DNA of 64,000 nt from Talpa occidentalis (lineage: Eukaryota > Chordata > Mammalia > Eulipotyphla > Talpidae): the NCBI RefSeq assembly GCF_014898055.3, contig NW_023601104.1:72585106-72649105 (forward strand). The letters are read 5' to 3'. Shown here in pieces: positions 1 through 12,539 of this stretch; position 1 is the stretch's first letter; every line of letters starts with the position of its first letter. The notes beneath the pieces are model-generated. The model was not told the origin of the DNA, made no database searches, and saw only the letters and a program-made list of their open reading frames with translations. The position numbers and the translations under genes were made by a program.

Positions 1-1870
1 ACAAAGCTGAAGAATCTAAGTGTGAGGCTATATAAATAAGACCTTCTGAAACCAAAACATGAAGAGAAAGAAAGGACTGAAAAAATATTTAAGGACTGTG
101 GGACAACTATAAATGGGAATGCCAGAAGGAAAAGAAAGCAAAAAAAGAACAAAAGAACTATTTGAAGCAATAATGACAGAAATTTACCCAAATTAATTTC
201 AGATTCCAAAGCACAGAGTTGAAAAGCCCAGAGAAAAACCAAGCAGTACAGTGTAAAACAAAACAAGACAAAACAAAACAAAACTGACCAAAAAAACAAC
301 TTTACCTAGGCATATCATCTTCAAACTGCAGAGAAATCAATGATACAGAAAATAATCTTGAAAGAAGCCAGGAAGGAAAAAGTGCCTTATCTGTAGAGGA
401 GCAGAGGTAAGAGTTATATTTGACTTGTCTTCAGAAGACTTGCTTCAAGAAGAAAATGGAGTAAAGTATTTAATGTTGAGAGACACCCCCCCCCCAAAAA
501 AAAAACCCTGAAAATATTGAAATAAAAAAAGAAATTAGAAAAAGACATCAATCTTGAATTCTGTATTCTGGGAAATTATCCCTCAGATGTTAAGGAGAAT
601 AACGACTTTCTAAATAAAATTTATATTTTTTGTGGCTAGTGGACCCAACTAAGAAGATGTGTTAGAGGTAGTTCTTCAGTGAGGGAAAATTATATAGGCC
701 ACAGACTTGGATTTATATTTTAAAAAAGGAAGAACATTGGAAAAGAATAAGAGAAAGTAAAATAATAAGTCTAGTTTTTGTTAATATTTGTTTTCCTTTT
801 ATCAGCTTTATAATTTTGTTTACATATAATTGACATGTAGTGTTACATTAGTTTTAATTGTGCTACCTAATTCAATATTTGTATATTATTCTGTTCTTCA
901 TTGATCTAACAGATAATATTAGTTGTTCAGCAACAGTGTATTCAATGATTGTGTTTATATGTAAGTGAAATGAACGGTGATGTTGATCCAAGGGTTGTGA
1001 GCAAAAATTAAGAATATTCTATTGAAGGTACTTGTGCTACCCATGAAGTGGTTTAATGTTTGACAGTGGACTTGGTTAAGTTGTGAATGTATAATGTAAA
1101 CTCTAGGGCAACCATTAAAAACAGAATAAAAAAAAGTATTATTGACATGCTAAGGAAAAAAGGTGAGAAAACAGAATCTTACTCAACTAAAAAATCAAGA
1201 GATAGAAAAAGGATGGAAGACAATATAAGAACAAAAAACAGTGGCTAGAAAATAGTAATAAACATTGTAGATATTAATCCAAGCATATCAATTTTTATTT
1301 TAAACGTCAGTGGCCTAAATACACCAATTAAAAAACTGAGCCTGTTGCCAAGATCCAATTATATGTTGTCCTCAGAAACCCATTTTAAATAGGACAGTAC
1401 ATAAAAATTAAAAATAAAAGGATGTAGAACGATATACCATGTAGCTATGTTAATTTCAGACAGAGCAGACATTAGAGCAAGGAAAATCTTCCCTGGATAA
1501 AAAAAGAACATAATATTGATATAATGATAAGGGATAAAGGGGCCTGTTCTTCAAGAAGACAAACAATCCTTAATGTATACATACCTAACAACAACTTATC
1601 AAATTATGTGATGCAAAATTAATACAGTTGCCGAGAGAAATAGTTTAATTCATTACTGTAGTTGCATACTTCAACACTCTTCTATCAGAAATGGACAGAT
1701 CTAGCAGGCAGAAAAATCAGTATGGACATATTTGAACACGGCAGCACTATCAATCTATCAGATATGATTGGCATTCATGGACTACTTTTTCCAACAACAG
1801 CAGAATACACATTTGTAAGAATGAAAATGGAACTGAGAAAGTTGAGAGTTACTTTTACACTTTAACTGTT
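1..1870 (+). repeat. Ancient L1 LINE, sense, degenerate (5' part through endonuclease region)
   Basis: The text follows the familiar order of an old mammalian L1: a purine-rich segment resembling the ORF1-end/inter-ORF region (about 200-760), then a stretch resembling the start of ORF2 (about 1280-1850) with recognisable remnants of 'gtcagtggcctaaatac', 'tcttcaagaagacaaacaat' and 'ccaacaacagcagaatacac'. Stops and indels are frequent, so it is a fossil. A short piece at about 780-930 reads like an antisense L1 3' UTR ('ataattgacatgtag'), suggesting a nested fragment. Recognition is from memory of L1 consensus text, not a search. Confidence 0.7.
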
Positions 1871-2980
1871 TTCCTGTAGGATTTGCATCATAAGTGATCA
1901 GAGTGATGAAAGATGAGGAACACAATTTAAAAAAATAAAAGATCAGCTGCCTCCCCTCTCTCTCTTCCATGGTCTAGGGTAAGAATTTAAAAACTTGGGT
2001 CTTTCGTAATACACATATTTTTTTGCCTCAAGTTTGGTGTAATGAATGAAAGGAGGTATGGGAGGGGGGTTATAGACTTTTACAAACAATACCTAGCGGC
2101 CCCTTTTCATTCTTCCTTGGCTTCTAGAAATGCTTAATACAACTCTTTGGTTTCATGTAATAAGATCTGAAAACTACTATATGATATGAATCCCTTATGA
2201 CTTGCCAGTATTTAATAATTATTGATCTTTTCTCCTGAATTCTAGTTATTCTTTAGAGTGATAATAGAATAAGAGCCAGACGCAGAAGTGAAAGGTCATG
2301 GGGGAATTTGTAAAGGAAGAGATACTGTAACTGGATTTAGAAAGCTTTTAGAGGTGAATAGAAGACAGATAGTTTATATGACAAATTATTGAATTACCTA
2401 AAGGAGAGATGGAAATGATTTAGGTTTGACTTTTTTTTTGTTTCTTTGAAATAGTGATGTTTCTTTTCAATTCATTCCATTCTGTTCCCTACCTCCATTC
2501 CATTACTGATCTTCCTGTCTTCCTGTGCTACTGGGAGCAGGATAATAGGCTAAAATTAGTGGCATGTAGGGGCAATGGATAGAATGGAAGAAGTATTTCA
2601 ACTTTTTCTTTAAACTTTCTCATTTTTTGTTGCTCAAAGTGGTGTTTCAAGAATTGGCACCTGGCTCTTGAGAGTTTTGAGTTTTTTGCAAAAGCTATGA
2701 TAATGAAAAAAGATTTGCGAGGTATTTCTATTGGGTTATTGGGTCAGTATTGGGTTGACATCTATTTGCATGCTGAACGCTGTATCATCGTTATCATTTA
2801 TTTGCCTGGTAGACTTATGATAGTGACCCTACAGGGATTTGCCAACATAGATATGAATCTCTCAAGGAATTAGGAATCTTATTAAAATTGATTCATTGAA
2901 ATTATTCCCTTTTCTGAAGGAAAACAGGCACATAAGCAAGAAACAAAAATAACATGTCAAACAAATTTGCCTTCCTGAAT
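1871..2980. other. Non-coding, no element recognised
   Basis: AT-rich sequence without a convincing open frame, RNA gene or repeat that I can name. It is presumably intronic or 5' flank of FUT8. Confidence 0.4.
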
Positions 2981-2984
2981 TATG

Positions 2985-3175
2985 AGTAGTAATTTGAGGA
3001 CAAAAACTTTGAAGTAATCCCAAGGTTTCTGTCCTAATTTGGCTGCTAACTACCTATTTAAACCTTGAACAAGTCAAATCACTTCTTCAGTTTTTTAATC
3101 TTCAAAATGATAGTACTTACTTTACAGAGCAGTGGTAATTATTAAATGAAGAAGTGTGTCTCCTGGTTTATATTT

Positions 3176-3216
<41 letters not shown>

Positions 3217-3700
3217 TTTTTTTTTTTTATATAGGCATGTTTATTTATTTATCTGTTTGTTTGTTTGTTTTTGTTTTATACATGCACTGGGTACAGTCAG
3301 AAGCGCGGGAGGGTGAGAGAATTCACCAGAGCCAGAGCGGGGAGCAGAGCAGGCAGAAGGACCAAAGTACACTGCTGAGGGGAGCAGCGGGCGGCAGGAG
3401 AGGTCTGCGCGCCATGTGGGACCCTCCTCCGGTGGCCGGGGAGCAGCCGGGGATTGAACCGGCGCCGCAGAGGCCACGGGCAGGTTCGCAACCCAGCGCT
3501 CAACCGCTGCGCCACCGGGGAGGCCCACCTGGTTTATATTTGTTATGCAACAAATGTTAATTCTCTTTCTCCTTCTTTTGCATCAGAAATATCTGGGTTC
3601 CAGTCCTTTAATTCACTAGTTACTAGATGTGACTCACATTATTTTGTCTCTATGAGCCTCTTTTTCTTTAATATAAAGTTAACCTATTACATAAAGTTGT
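2985..3700 (+). repeat. MIR-like fragments interrupted by a SINE insertion
   Basis: Both sides of the SINE at 3179-3527 carry MIR-style wording (loss of liquid 'gggttccagtcct', 'cttgaacaagtcaaatcacttc', 'aatcttcaaaatgatagtac'). The 17-bp target duplication at 3162-3178 and 3528-3544 joins the flanks. The left piece runs in MIR sense; the right piece, after 3545, may be a second MIR. Confidence 0.5.
3179..3527 (-). repeat. tRNA-derived SINE, copy A (young form, antisense)
   Basis: Read on the minus strand it starts 'ggcctccccggtggcgcagc', contains an A-box-like 'tggcgcagcgg' and a B-box 'ggttcaatcccc', and ends in TTTA/TTTG-type repeats and a long poly(T) on the + strand. It is flanked by a perfect 17-bp target-site duplication, cctggtttatatttgtt, at 3162-3178 and 3528-3544. 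It carries the extended 3' tail with an 'aacatgcctatataaaa' block (minus strand) that only some copies have. The 134- and 95-residue open frames across it are artefacts of its GC-rich body. Confidence 0.93.
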
Positions 3701-3804
3701 ACTTGGAATTCAATTCCAAGTATAGTCTAGGAATTTTTTTGTTGCATCTTATTTTGAATGTTAAACTACTAAAAACTTGCATAAATGTTTTGAATTTTGG
3801 TTGA

Positions 3805-4785
3805 ACTGAATTTTGGTTAATAGATCTTTTGGACACCAAGTCCACAATATTTTAGAACTATATAATAGAAGGAATATGAAAAAGAAATTTCTATAGTTTT
3901 TTTTCAATGTGATTACATAGTCTACTTGATAATCTAATTCTTTGGTTAAAAATGGGAAATTTTGGATCAGAAGATTTATTTTCACTTGAAATAACTACCA
4001 GAAGGAATATGCATATGACACTAAGGTAGTCAAGTACTTGAATATCCTCTTATTTTGCTTTTGCTCTTTTCATCTTAGGCAGCTTCATTTTTAAAATGAA
4101 TCTTCATTACATAATAATGGTTTTGTGGGCAGATCTTGGAAAATTAATTAGTACTGAATTTTTTCTAGTTTGGTAATTAAAAGAGAAACAACTGAAAATC
4201 CATTACTAAAGGTTAGTTGGAAAATTACGGTTAAGACTCATAAATGAATCATATTAAATCAGTTGTGCATTGAATCAATATTGTTGAATTTAGCTATGTA
4301 TTCAATCAATATAATTTCTTGGTATAATGATAGAATAGAAATTGGTGTATGTGAGGTATACTAGAGGATTGCAGAGTGGTCAGCTAGGGAGTTTGTTTTT
4401 CCAAGGATGTTAGTTTCATGAATTTCAATTAGATTTGTTTGAATTTGGATCACTTTCATAACTAATCAGCAGCAAAAATATTGTTGCCTTTGTATTTTGT
4501 AGCAGTCAGCATTTGTATGTTTTCAGAAGAATGTAATTTTTAACTTGTTTTCCTACACATTTTCCAAAATTTAAGAGATAATTTAGTATACAGTGTTAAT
4601 CTCTTTCAAGAATTACCAGTTTATTATTTTATTTGAAATGCAATAGCTCCTTATTTTAGATGCTTGTTAGTCACTCTGAAAAAGTTGCATGAAGTAGAGA
4701 ATAGTCCTTTGCGTGCATAGTTCTTATACTCCCAAGGAAAGGGTAAAATAAAATAGAATCAAAACTGAATTTCAAAAATATGAGG
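3805..4785. other. Non-coding, no element recognised
   Basis: AT-rich sequence with no gene or repeat that I can identify. Confidence 0.4.
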
Positions 4786-4789
4786 TACC

Positions 4790-5064
4790 GGGTGCCACCC
4801 TGGTGGTGCAAGGGGTTAAGTACTGCACTATGAAGCAATCTGCAGCCTCTGCAGCACGAGTTCTATCCCCGGCCAGCCAGAGAGCACCCCACATGGCGAA
4901 GCAGACCTCTCCTGTCTCGCCACTGCTCCCCTCAGCAGTGAATTTCAGTCAGTCTGCTTGTTCGGTTCCTCACTCCATCTCTGGTGAATCTTCTCACCCC
5001 CTGCATCTCTGGCCTGTATCCCAGATCTTGTATGCATAGATAAATAAATCTTTAAAAAAAAAAA
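4790..5064 (+). repeat. tRNA-derived SINE, copy B (old form, sense)
   Basis: Diverged sense copy: 'gtggtgcaaggggttaag' for the A-box region, 'gagttctatccccgg' for the B box, then the shared body ('cagacctctcctgtctcgcc', 'ctcccctcagcagtg', 'tctggtgaatcttctcaccc') and a tail of AAATAAATCTTTAAAA. Flanks 'atgaggtac' and 'atcaggtac' look like a decayed target duplication. Body wording differs from the young copies in the same places as copies E, G, L and N, which together form an older subfamily. Confidence 0.9.
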
Positions 5065-5399
5065 TCAGGTACAGACAAGCTTTTGCTAAGAAAATGGAGG
5101 TGAATTTATGTGTGAATAAGCTGATTATGGTCATATTTAATTATTTTTGTCACAAGACAAAGGATTCGCAGAGTTGGGGTCATGGTATGGCTGAAATAAA
5201 AATAATTTCTATTTTCCCAAACTTGTGTGTATATGTGTGTATTGTTTATATTTTTAAACACTTAAGCTGAATTACTTAAACACTTTTACTTATAAAATAC
5301 TTTTTAGACACTTAAGCTGAATTCTTATTACTATTTTTATTAATAATTTAATTTTATGAACTTTAGAATTCTGTGATTGGGTATTTACAAGTATTCTTT

Positions 5400-5935
5400 G
5401 GGAAAATTATAAAGTAATATCAAGGTAATAAATAGCTTTCACCTTTTATATTGTGATAAAGTATATATAATATAAAATTGCATATAACCATTTATCTGTA
5501 AAATTTAGTGTCATTAAGTATATGTTCACTTTGTTGTGACATCATCACCACCATTGATCTGCAGCACTTATTCATCATCCTGAACTGCGACTTCATGCCT
5601 ATTAATAACTTCCTGTACTACTCTATTGATTATTCTCAGTTTATCATGGATTGAATCATACAAAATAATGTTCTTTTGTGATTGACTTCATTCACTTAGC
5701 ATAGTGTCTTCAAGTTTTACTCATTTTGTACCATGGCAGCATTTCAGTCTTTTCAAGGCTGAATAATATTGTTTTATGGCTGTACCACATTTTGTTTATC
5801 TATTCATACATAAATAGGCATTTGTGTTCTTTCTACTTTTGGCTGATATGAATAATACTGCTGTGAACATTGATGTGCAAGTATCTGTTCAAGTATGGTA
5901 ATGTATTTATATATCTATTTTAATAGCTAAAAATC
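5400..5935 (-). repeat. L1 3' end, antisense, old
   Basis: Matches the antisense L1 3' UTR/ORF2-end wording ('cattcacttagcatagtgtc', 'aaggctgaataatattg', 'gctgtaccacattttg', 'aataatactgctgtgaacat'). No intact coding frame. Confidence 0.75.
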
Positions 5936-6973
5936 TTTGCGGTAACAAAATTCTGTTTAAACATCTGTATTTTCAGCTATATCAGTGAGTATTAAATACT
6001 TCTTATGTATTCTAAGTATTGGGGATATAGAATATAAAATCACACTATTTTTTGAAGAGCTTACGTGTAATAGGAGTAATAGGATGTTTTTATAAAAATG
6101 CACTACTTGGTATCATGCTTTTTGAAGCTGAGAATATTCAAGATCTGATCCAAACCTGCATCTTTTCTTACTAAGAGTTTTGCATGTCATTTTAACCAAT
6201 TAGGAAGCAAAACACATGGTGATAATTAACATATATATTCCTTTCAAGCATATGAATTTAACATATGCACTTAACATTCCAAGCATAAATTTTGGGGTGA
6301 TCTTACTAAAATGGGACTTGAATAATGACACTTCTATATACAGTTTTCTTCAATAACAACAGCCTTAGAATGACTTACCTTTTTTTCATTCTGCCACCCT
6401 TATTGACCTCATCTCTTGTCCCTACTTTCATCTTGAGTTGGAGCGTTCTCTGTTATGACTGTATTTCTTATATATATAACTAGCTCAAGGGTAAATGACA
6501 GATGGAGAAAAACCATATATATGTCTCAGGGCTTTTTCCAGATTAGTGATTCTAATTGAATGCCTATAATACCAGGATTTTCCTAATGAAAGAACACAAG
6601 TTAAGGGCTTCTCAGCACAAATTTAATCATATACTGTCTGAAACTCCAAAAACTAGAACCAAGATCCTCTTCCACAGAATAAAAAAGTTGTAATAGTAGT
6701 TCTAATAGTATGAGTTTAATGATTCCTTATCTCCTAATGAGAAAATAGTAATGAAGTCATAATTTAATATGACCTGCGCTATTCTATAATGAAAACCTAA
6801 GAATATGGACCAAAAAATAACCAGAACTTTCCTCCTTAGGTCTAACATTTCAGTGGAAAGAGAGGAGTACTCTCCCAAAGGTCCAGTTGGTACACACAGA
6901 AAAATCCTATAAAACAGGCACTGTTTTAGACTCTGACTGATATCAGACAACAAAATAGAAATTATTGAACTCA
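5936..6973. other. Non-coding, no element recognised
   Basis: AT-rich sequence. A 107-residue minus-strand frame at 6702-7025 runs into the adjoining L1 and shows no family resemblance. Confidence 0.4.
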
Positions 6974-7295
6974 GGGAACTTATATTCTTTTTTTTTAATT
7001 TAAATTTTATTTTTATATTCCCCATACAATTACAACCCCCTTATTTTGACCCCAATCCCTCCTTTCCCTGCCCCCCAGCCTCCATAGAGTGTCTCTGGTT
7101 CATAGTTGTTTGTTGATTTTGATATTTTCTTTCTTATAGTTATTCTTTTTCCTGGTCCCTTATTTAAGTTTTCTAGATTCCTGCTATGAGTGAGACCATC
7201 CGGAAAAACACATGCAATTTGCAGCAACATGAATGCAGCTGGAAGGGATCATGCTCAGCGAAATAAGCCAGAAAGAAAAAGGGAACTTATATTCT
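6974..7295 (-). mobile_element. Short L1 insertion with 5' inversion (twin priming) and 15-bp target duplication
   Basis: The direct repeat gggaacttatattct occurs at 6974-6988 and 7281-7295. Immediately after the left copy is a T-run, i.e. the poly(A) end of an antisense insert. From about 6989 to 7200 the sequence is antisense L1 3' end ending at 'gagtgagaccatccgg'. From about 7205 to 7280 it flips to sense L1 ('tttgcagcaacatgaatgca', 'gcgaaataagccagaaag'). In an L1 these two pieces are adjacent, so the insert is one truncated L1 whose 5' part is inverted. Confidence 0.85.
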
Positions 7296-8205
7296 AATGG
7301 GGATGCAGATATTAAATAATATGTCACATGGTGGTAAAAGTTGTAGAAAAAAGTAAATAGATCAGAGAAGGTGATAGGAATGTTGCAATGGGGAATGTAC
7401 CATTTTTATATAGAATCGTCGGTGACAGTTTCCCTGAAAAAGTTGAACTATGACCCAAGTTTGATGAAGGCCAGAGCTGTGGTGAATATTTGGGATAGTG
7501 TGTTTCAGACAACTTCAGAAGCCCTCTACAGGCTGAGCATACTTAGAAACAAGAAGCTAATTGTATGATTGTTTCATTTTTGCTCTTTAGTACAGTCTAT
7601 GATCCACAAAAACATTGGGGATTATCTGTTTTGCTCATCACTGTGTCCTTGAACAGTTTTGTCTAAGGTGTCTGGTCTAGGCATGACAAGGTACTTGCTG
7701 TAGAAGACTTTCTGGTAGTAGAATCTGGAATCAGCTGGCTTCAAATTCCTGTTTGACACTTGGTAGCTGCTTGATAACACCCTCACCTCCTATTACTTCA
7801 CCTTTAAATGCCCTGTTTTCTTATTTTTTTTTTAGCAGATATTATTATCTTTACTCCATTATTCTTTATATTATAAATATTATCTTCTGCAGAGTGGTAT
7901 TTTCTCATTAATCTTGTAATATATGATTAATTTAGTCTTTTGTTTTTCCAATAAGGGAATTACGATTAAGGGCATACAACTGTGGAATCTGACATGTGGG
8001 TTCTATAAAAGTTTATTCCTTAAAATTATTTGTTAATTTGTCAACATTTCAGTTAATGAGAGGACAATCAGGAAGACAGAAAAACTGCTCCCAATAGTAT
8101 TTGAGTGTCACAAGTTCATATATTTATTTAGAAAAAGGTTGCCCAGATAATATTCATAAGCTCCATAGAAGTCTGCTTAACTTTCTAAATGGCAAGAAGG
8201 CCATA
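7296..8205. other. Non-coding; possible MIR fragment near 7700-7820
   Basis: Around 7710-7800 there is MIR-type wording (patient-like 'gtagaatctggaatcagctg', 'caaattcctgtttgacactt'). The rest shows nothing I can name. Confidence 0.35.
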
Positions 8206-8209
8206 TCAC

Positions 8210-8356
8210 CTATGGGTTAAGCAGCAAAAAACTTGGAATGTAAACATTGAGTTCAATTTCAGTATCATCATAGTCTTCATCATCATTTTCATTATCATCA
8301 GGCCAGATTTCATCATGATCTCCAATGCCAAAGGAATGTTTCATTGATTTTAGCAT
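8210..8356 (-). pseudogene. Possible gene-derived fragment with an acidic run (unidentified)
   Basis: A 48-codon minus-strand frame ends at TAG (8210-8212 on the + strand) and encodes an acidic stretch (WPDDNENDDEDYDD) after KSMKHSFGIGDHDEI. Further upstream on the minus strand (to about 8520) coding-like text continues in other frames with stops, as in a decayed processed pseudogene. I do not recognise the parent gene, and trinucleotide-rich 'tcatcatcattttcatt' sequence alone could give the acidic run. Confidence 0.25.
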
Positions 8357-8359
8357 GTT

Positions 8360-8970
8360 TCAGAAGTTTGCTGGACACTTTCAGAATTAACTGCTTCACC
8401 TGCATTGTATTTTGAAAATTGTATCACCTTTGTTATCCTGTTACTTGGGGAGAGCAGTCAATGTAGTTTCTGAGGCATTCATTCAAGTCATTCTTCTAAA
8501 ATTTCCCTTGATATGATGTAACTTCTTTAACCATATATTGCCAACATTTTGGTTACTTGGAGTATATTCTTATTTATGCTCTTTATACACCAACTCTCTC
8601 TTTTTTTAAATTCATTCTCATTCTTATGCTTGCTCCTGTTTTTAACCTCCTTTACTTTTATTCTTGAGCATGGCAATACCTAGTGGCATTTGAGACTCTT
8701 TTCCTGTGGCACTCAGGGTGCAGTGCAAAATAGCACACTGTGCGAAGTGACAGTGGGTTGAGTTTTTTGGCAGTTTTGAGATAGAGTGTTTGCAGAGACA
8801 GTCTCAGCAGCTGCAAATTCATTTACTTCCCTCTTCCCTTTCTATGTGTGTCAGTGTTTTTAAAATTCTTTTGGGGCAGGTCTAGGTGAATCTTTACTCT
8901 TGTGCTTTCTTAGCCTTGTTACTGAGGTGGATCCCCTGGGGTTTTTACTAAATGTGCCAAGGATTCAATG
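8360..8970. other. Non-coding, no element recognised
   Basis: No gene or nameable repeat seen, apart from the possible upstream extension of the fragment at 8210-8356. Confidence 0.35.
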
Positions 8971-8974
8971 AGGA

Positions 8975-9100
8975 CTCTTACTTATTTAAATTTTATTATT
9001 AAAAATTATTTTTAATTGAAGTAACATTTGTTGTAACATTATATAAGTTTTAGGTGTGCATTATTATAAATCTCATCTATATATACTATATTAAGTTCAC
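8975..9100 (-). repeat. L1 3' UTR fragment, antisense
   Basis: The wording 'gaagtaacatttgttgtaac' followed by 'ataagttttaggtgtgcatt' is the antisense L1 3' UTR motif. The piece is short and truncated. Confidence 0.55.
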
Positions 9101-10110
9101 TACTGAAAGTTCATGTCTTTTCTTCACCAAGGAGTTTTCATATTTTGCTTGAAAGCACATGAATGATTTCTGACCCTGGGAATTATTCAACATTAACTGC
9201 CTGGTAATTTTTCTTTCCCAGAAGTTGCTTTTGCTCAGCCTTCTGGGTTTCATCCTATGTACGTGCATATTGTTATTTAGATAATTTAAATGGATTTTCT
9301 TTTTTAAAAAAATAGGTCTTTTCATAAGCTCTCTCTCACTTCAGAGACTTGCTCCCCAAAATAATTGCTGCTTTGGCCTTTCTGCACTCTCATCCTTATG
9401 TGTTTACTCCGCAATGCTCTGGGCTCCATTTGGGTTTCCCATCTTCCATCTTGCATTTCCCGAAGTGCTTTAAGAAACTCCCGCCATTCTGTGGCATACC
9501 TGTTTTTTCATTTTTCGAAGTCAGTTTGAGCTGCTTATTGTCCAATGTCAGATACATAGTTTGACTAGTTTTCTAGTAATTTACGTTTGGAAGTTAATTC
9601 TGGACCTTGTTACCCCCTCATAATTGGAAGTAGAGCTCTCAACACTTTCAAAATGAAGAGTAATAGTCTTAGCAAGTCCATTGCAAATTGTGTTCAAGTA
9701 CTAGTATGTGTAGAAATGCATTTTTAAGTTGTTGCCTAAATTACATTTCTTAGTAACAACATTTCTGTTATTATTCCATACACATCAATAAATAAAACTT
9801 GTTTTGGCTCTTCATCTACTATTAGTTGTCAACTGGTACATTAAATTAAAGTTGGTGTAACTCTGATGATATATAATAACATTCTTTTTGGTACTTTTAT
9901 GCCTCACTGAAGCATACCATTGACTGTTGACTGTTACATGGTACTTTTTTATAAACAGAATTCAATATATCACCACAAGTAGCACTTTACATATATATAT
10001 GTATATGTATATTTTAGGTTAACACTATTTAAGCTCGCAAAAGTAAGAGAGACAGGGTTAATAGTCTGACTCAATCAAAATATAATAATAGCTATAATAA
10101 TAGTAGGTAA
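9101..10110. other. Non-coding, no element recognised
   Basis: AT-rich sequence. The frames of 71 and 79 residues here lack any motif or composition bias suggesting coding. Confidence 0.4.
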
Positions 10111-10114
10111 TATG

Positions 10115-10270
10115 TTTTAACTCTCATTGTCCCAAAAAATGCATAGTTGTTAATTCTAATTTACAGAGAGGTTAAATAATTTGGCCACAGTGGCACAGCT
10201 GGAACGTGGAAGCAATGGGAACGCACTATTGGAGTTGACTCTAACACTCATTCTCTATTAAACCTCTAAG
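10115..10270 (+). repeat. MIR SINE, sense
   Basis: Contains the MIR core and 3' wording: 'ttacagagaggttaaataat', 'ttggccacagtggcacagct', 'ggaacgtggaagcaat'. Confidence 0.75.
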
Positions 10271-10274
10271 GAAT

Positions 10275-11080
10275 GAGTATTATTGAGTGTAACTCTCTAT
10301 AGATGTTTTAATGGTTGCTTTAAGTATTCCAATAAAAAATATAACTTACCGGCCTACCAATGTTGATGTTTTACTATTTGAGTAAGGTGTAGAAACTGTG
10401 CCTCTCTGTAAGTCAGTTACTTTCTCTTATTTATGATATGATTTGTCTTGATTATTTCCTCTATATATGCTTAAAACATTAAAGCATTGTTAAACTTTCT
10501 GTTTCAGTTATCTAACCTAATATAGAAAAGTCAAGAAGAGAAGGGGAAATTTTATATTTACCTATATTTTTGCTCTTTTTGTTTTTCTTTCATCCATTTA
10601 GGGTATATGAGACACAAAGAAAAGTCAGAAAACTCACTGCCATTTTGTTCCTTTAGTTTCTAGATCCCTATTGAGTCTGCCTTTTCTTTTCACCTTTTGC
10701 AGACTTCTTATGTTTGTTTTATATAGTGTATTCAAGGTTTTTAGTTGCTCTTAGCAGGAGGGATAGGGAAAAGTACATCTTGTCTCTTTTGGTCTGGAAC
10801 TGAAAGAAAGTTGCTTCATTATACTTCAATTAAATGGAGTTTTTTTTCTTTCTTTCTAGTTTTGCCAACATTATGCTATTTGGAAGGAGAAGTTTGAGAC
10901 CTTGAAGTCTCTTAATTATACTTGACATCCTCATTATATAGCTGTCTGTTGTTGGGTTAAAAGGTATGTGTAAAAAGGAGGTTTTCTATCTTTCCATGCA
11001 ATTCTGAAGTTAGCAGATTCTTCTTAACAATAATTTTTATGTAACTACCATTGATTTTATATAGCTACCATTAAGTTTTC
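10275..11080. other. Non-coding, no element recognised
   Basis: AT-rich sequence with no gene or nameable repeat. Confidence 0.4.
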
Positions 11081-11084
11081 CCAC

Positions 11085-11275
11085 TTACTGACTTGATGCC
11101 TTTGGGAAAGTTATTTAATCTCAATGTGTTTTAATTTCCACCACTGTAAAATGGGATAATGATACTAATATAAGGATGTTGAGAAGTTTAAATGGTATTA
11201 TAATTGTGAAGCAATGAGATAAGTTCCTTGCATTCAGGTGGCAATGTATAAATGTGCTATCATCATTATACTTGG
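11085..11275 (+). repeat. MIR SINE, sense
   Basis: Typical MIR body: 'tttgggaaagttatttaatc', 'ccactgtaaaatgggataat', 'ggcaatgtataaatgtgcta'. Confidence 0.75.
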
Positions 11276-11854
11276 AGTGATAGGTTCATATGATTGGAAT
11301 TGTTATAATCATTTTGGGATAAAAAACTTAAGGCTGCCCTGCTCAATTCTTTACTTGTCCAGTTCTATGTTGGCATTGTCAGGACTATACCCAGTTCTGT
11401 CTTCACCTTAGGGCTTACGATTTTCCAAGGAGTTGTGCTACCTGTCAACATCATGAAATTCTACTGCATCCTACATTTTCATCATTTTATTATGTGTATT
11501 TGTCTTCATGCTTAATAATTTAAATTGAGCCATAGTATCTCACCAGAGGTTGTATCACAATTTGTTTAAATTTCTCTTATTTTAGGATCTGATTATCTCT
11601 GTGCCACCCATCTAGTTAAAGTATTAATGAATCTTATATTGGCCAGTAATACTATTTTCATACTTGCTGTGTGAAAGATTAGCCTAAGGGGCTTTCATGC
11701 CTATTGTATGAAGATTGCTTTTAATATGGAGATATACATATATCATACTATATATATGTAACTATATACAGTAGTATATTTGCTATATATGCTACAACAT
11801 ATATCCTATATTTTGTCAAAGTTTAAAGTGTTTATTACAGTTATTTTTGGTTAT

Positions 11855-12205
11855 AGTTTTATTATTATCATTTTAAATGAAGTACCATTATTTTTCAACC
11901 TTGTTAATTTTTTCACAATATACAATTTCTCCCCTCAGGTACAGTCACTATAGTTTTCCCACTACCAAAGTACCTGTAGTTTTCCACCTTAATCTCTTGT
12001 GCTCTCTCTATTCCCCCCTCATATTTCACCCTCTCCCCTCCTGGATGCCTCAGATCTAGCAGCAGCTTTCAAGGGTCTGTTTTAAAGTTTGTCTTTGTCT
12101 GATCTTTTGATTGTCTTCTCTATATTCCACATATATAGTGAAACCATCCGGTATTTATCTTTCTCCTTCTGGCTTATTTCATTTAGGACAATCCCTTCCA
12201 GTTCT
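11855..12205 (-). repeat. L1 3' end, antisense
   Basis: Carries the same antisense 3'-end wording as the copies at 6989 and 54346: a pyrimidine-rich block, then 'tatattccacatatatagtg', 'aaaccatccggtatttatct', 'ccttctggcttatttcattt' and 'acaatcccttccagttctat'. The 60- and 134-residue frames over this piece are L1 UTR read-through. Confidence 0.75.
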
Positions 12206-12539
12206 ATCCATATTTATTTACACTTTAGAATCTGTTATTTTGTAGAAACATTTTTAAGTCTGTTTGAATCTGAATTTTTAAATTTGTATTGTCCTTTAGA
12301 AAGTTCTCTAAAGGCTGTGAATCTTTATATTGTATATGACTTGAAAATATCAATAATGGAAAATGACTGGTTCATTAAATGGCTAAATTATGTGTTTGCA
12401 TTTTGGGTTTCCATGAGACAGATTTTTTTCCAGCAAAACCATTATACATTAATACTTCTAATGAAAGAAATTTCAACAATGATTATTCTATAGATATTAT
12501 CAACTTTAATCCAAATGTTAATGTGAAGATTGTATTTTT

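Noticed and set aside
3156..3560. 134-residue open frame and its minus-strand partners over the SINE; similar frames at 13519-14424, 24962-25381, 29390-29806, 30871-31344, 51284-51605 and 54763-55098
   Set aside because: All are the same SINE body read in different frames; its GC-rich, stop-poor sequence gives near-identical peptides (e.g. EGERIHQSQSGEQSRQ) at every copy. They start in flanking intron or tails and have no gene context.
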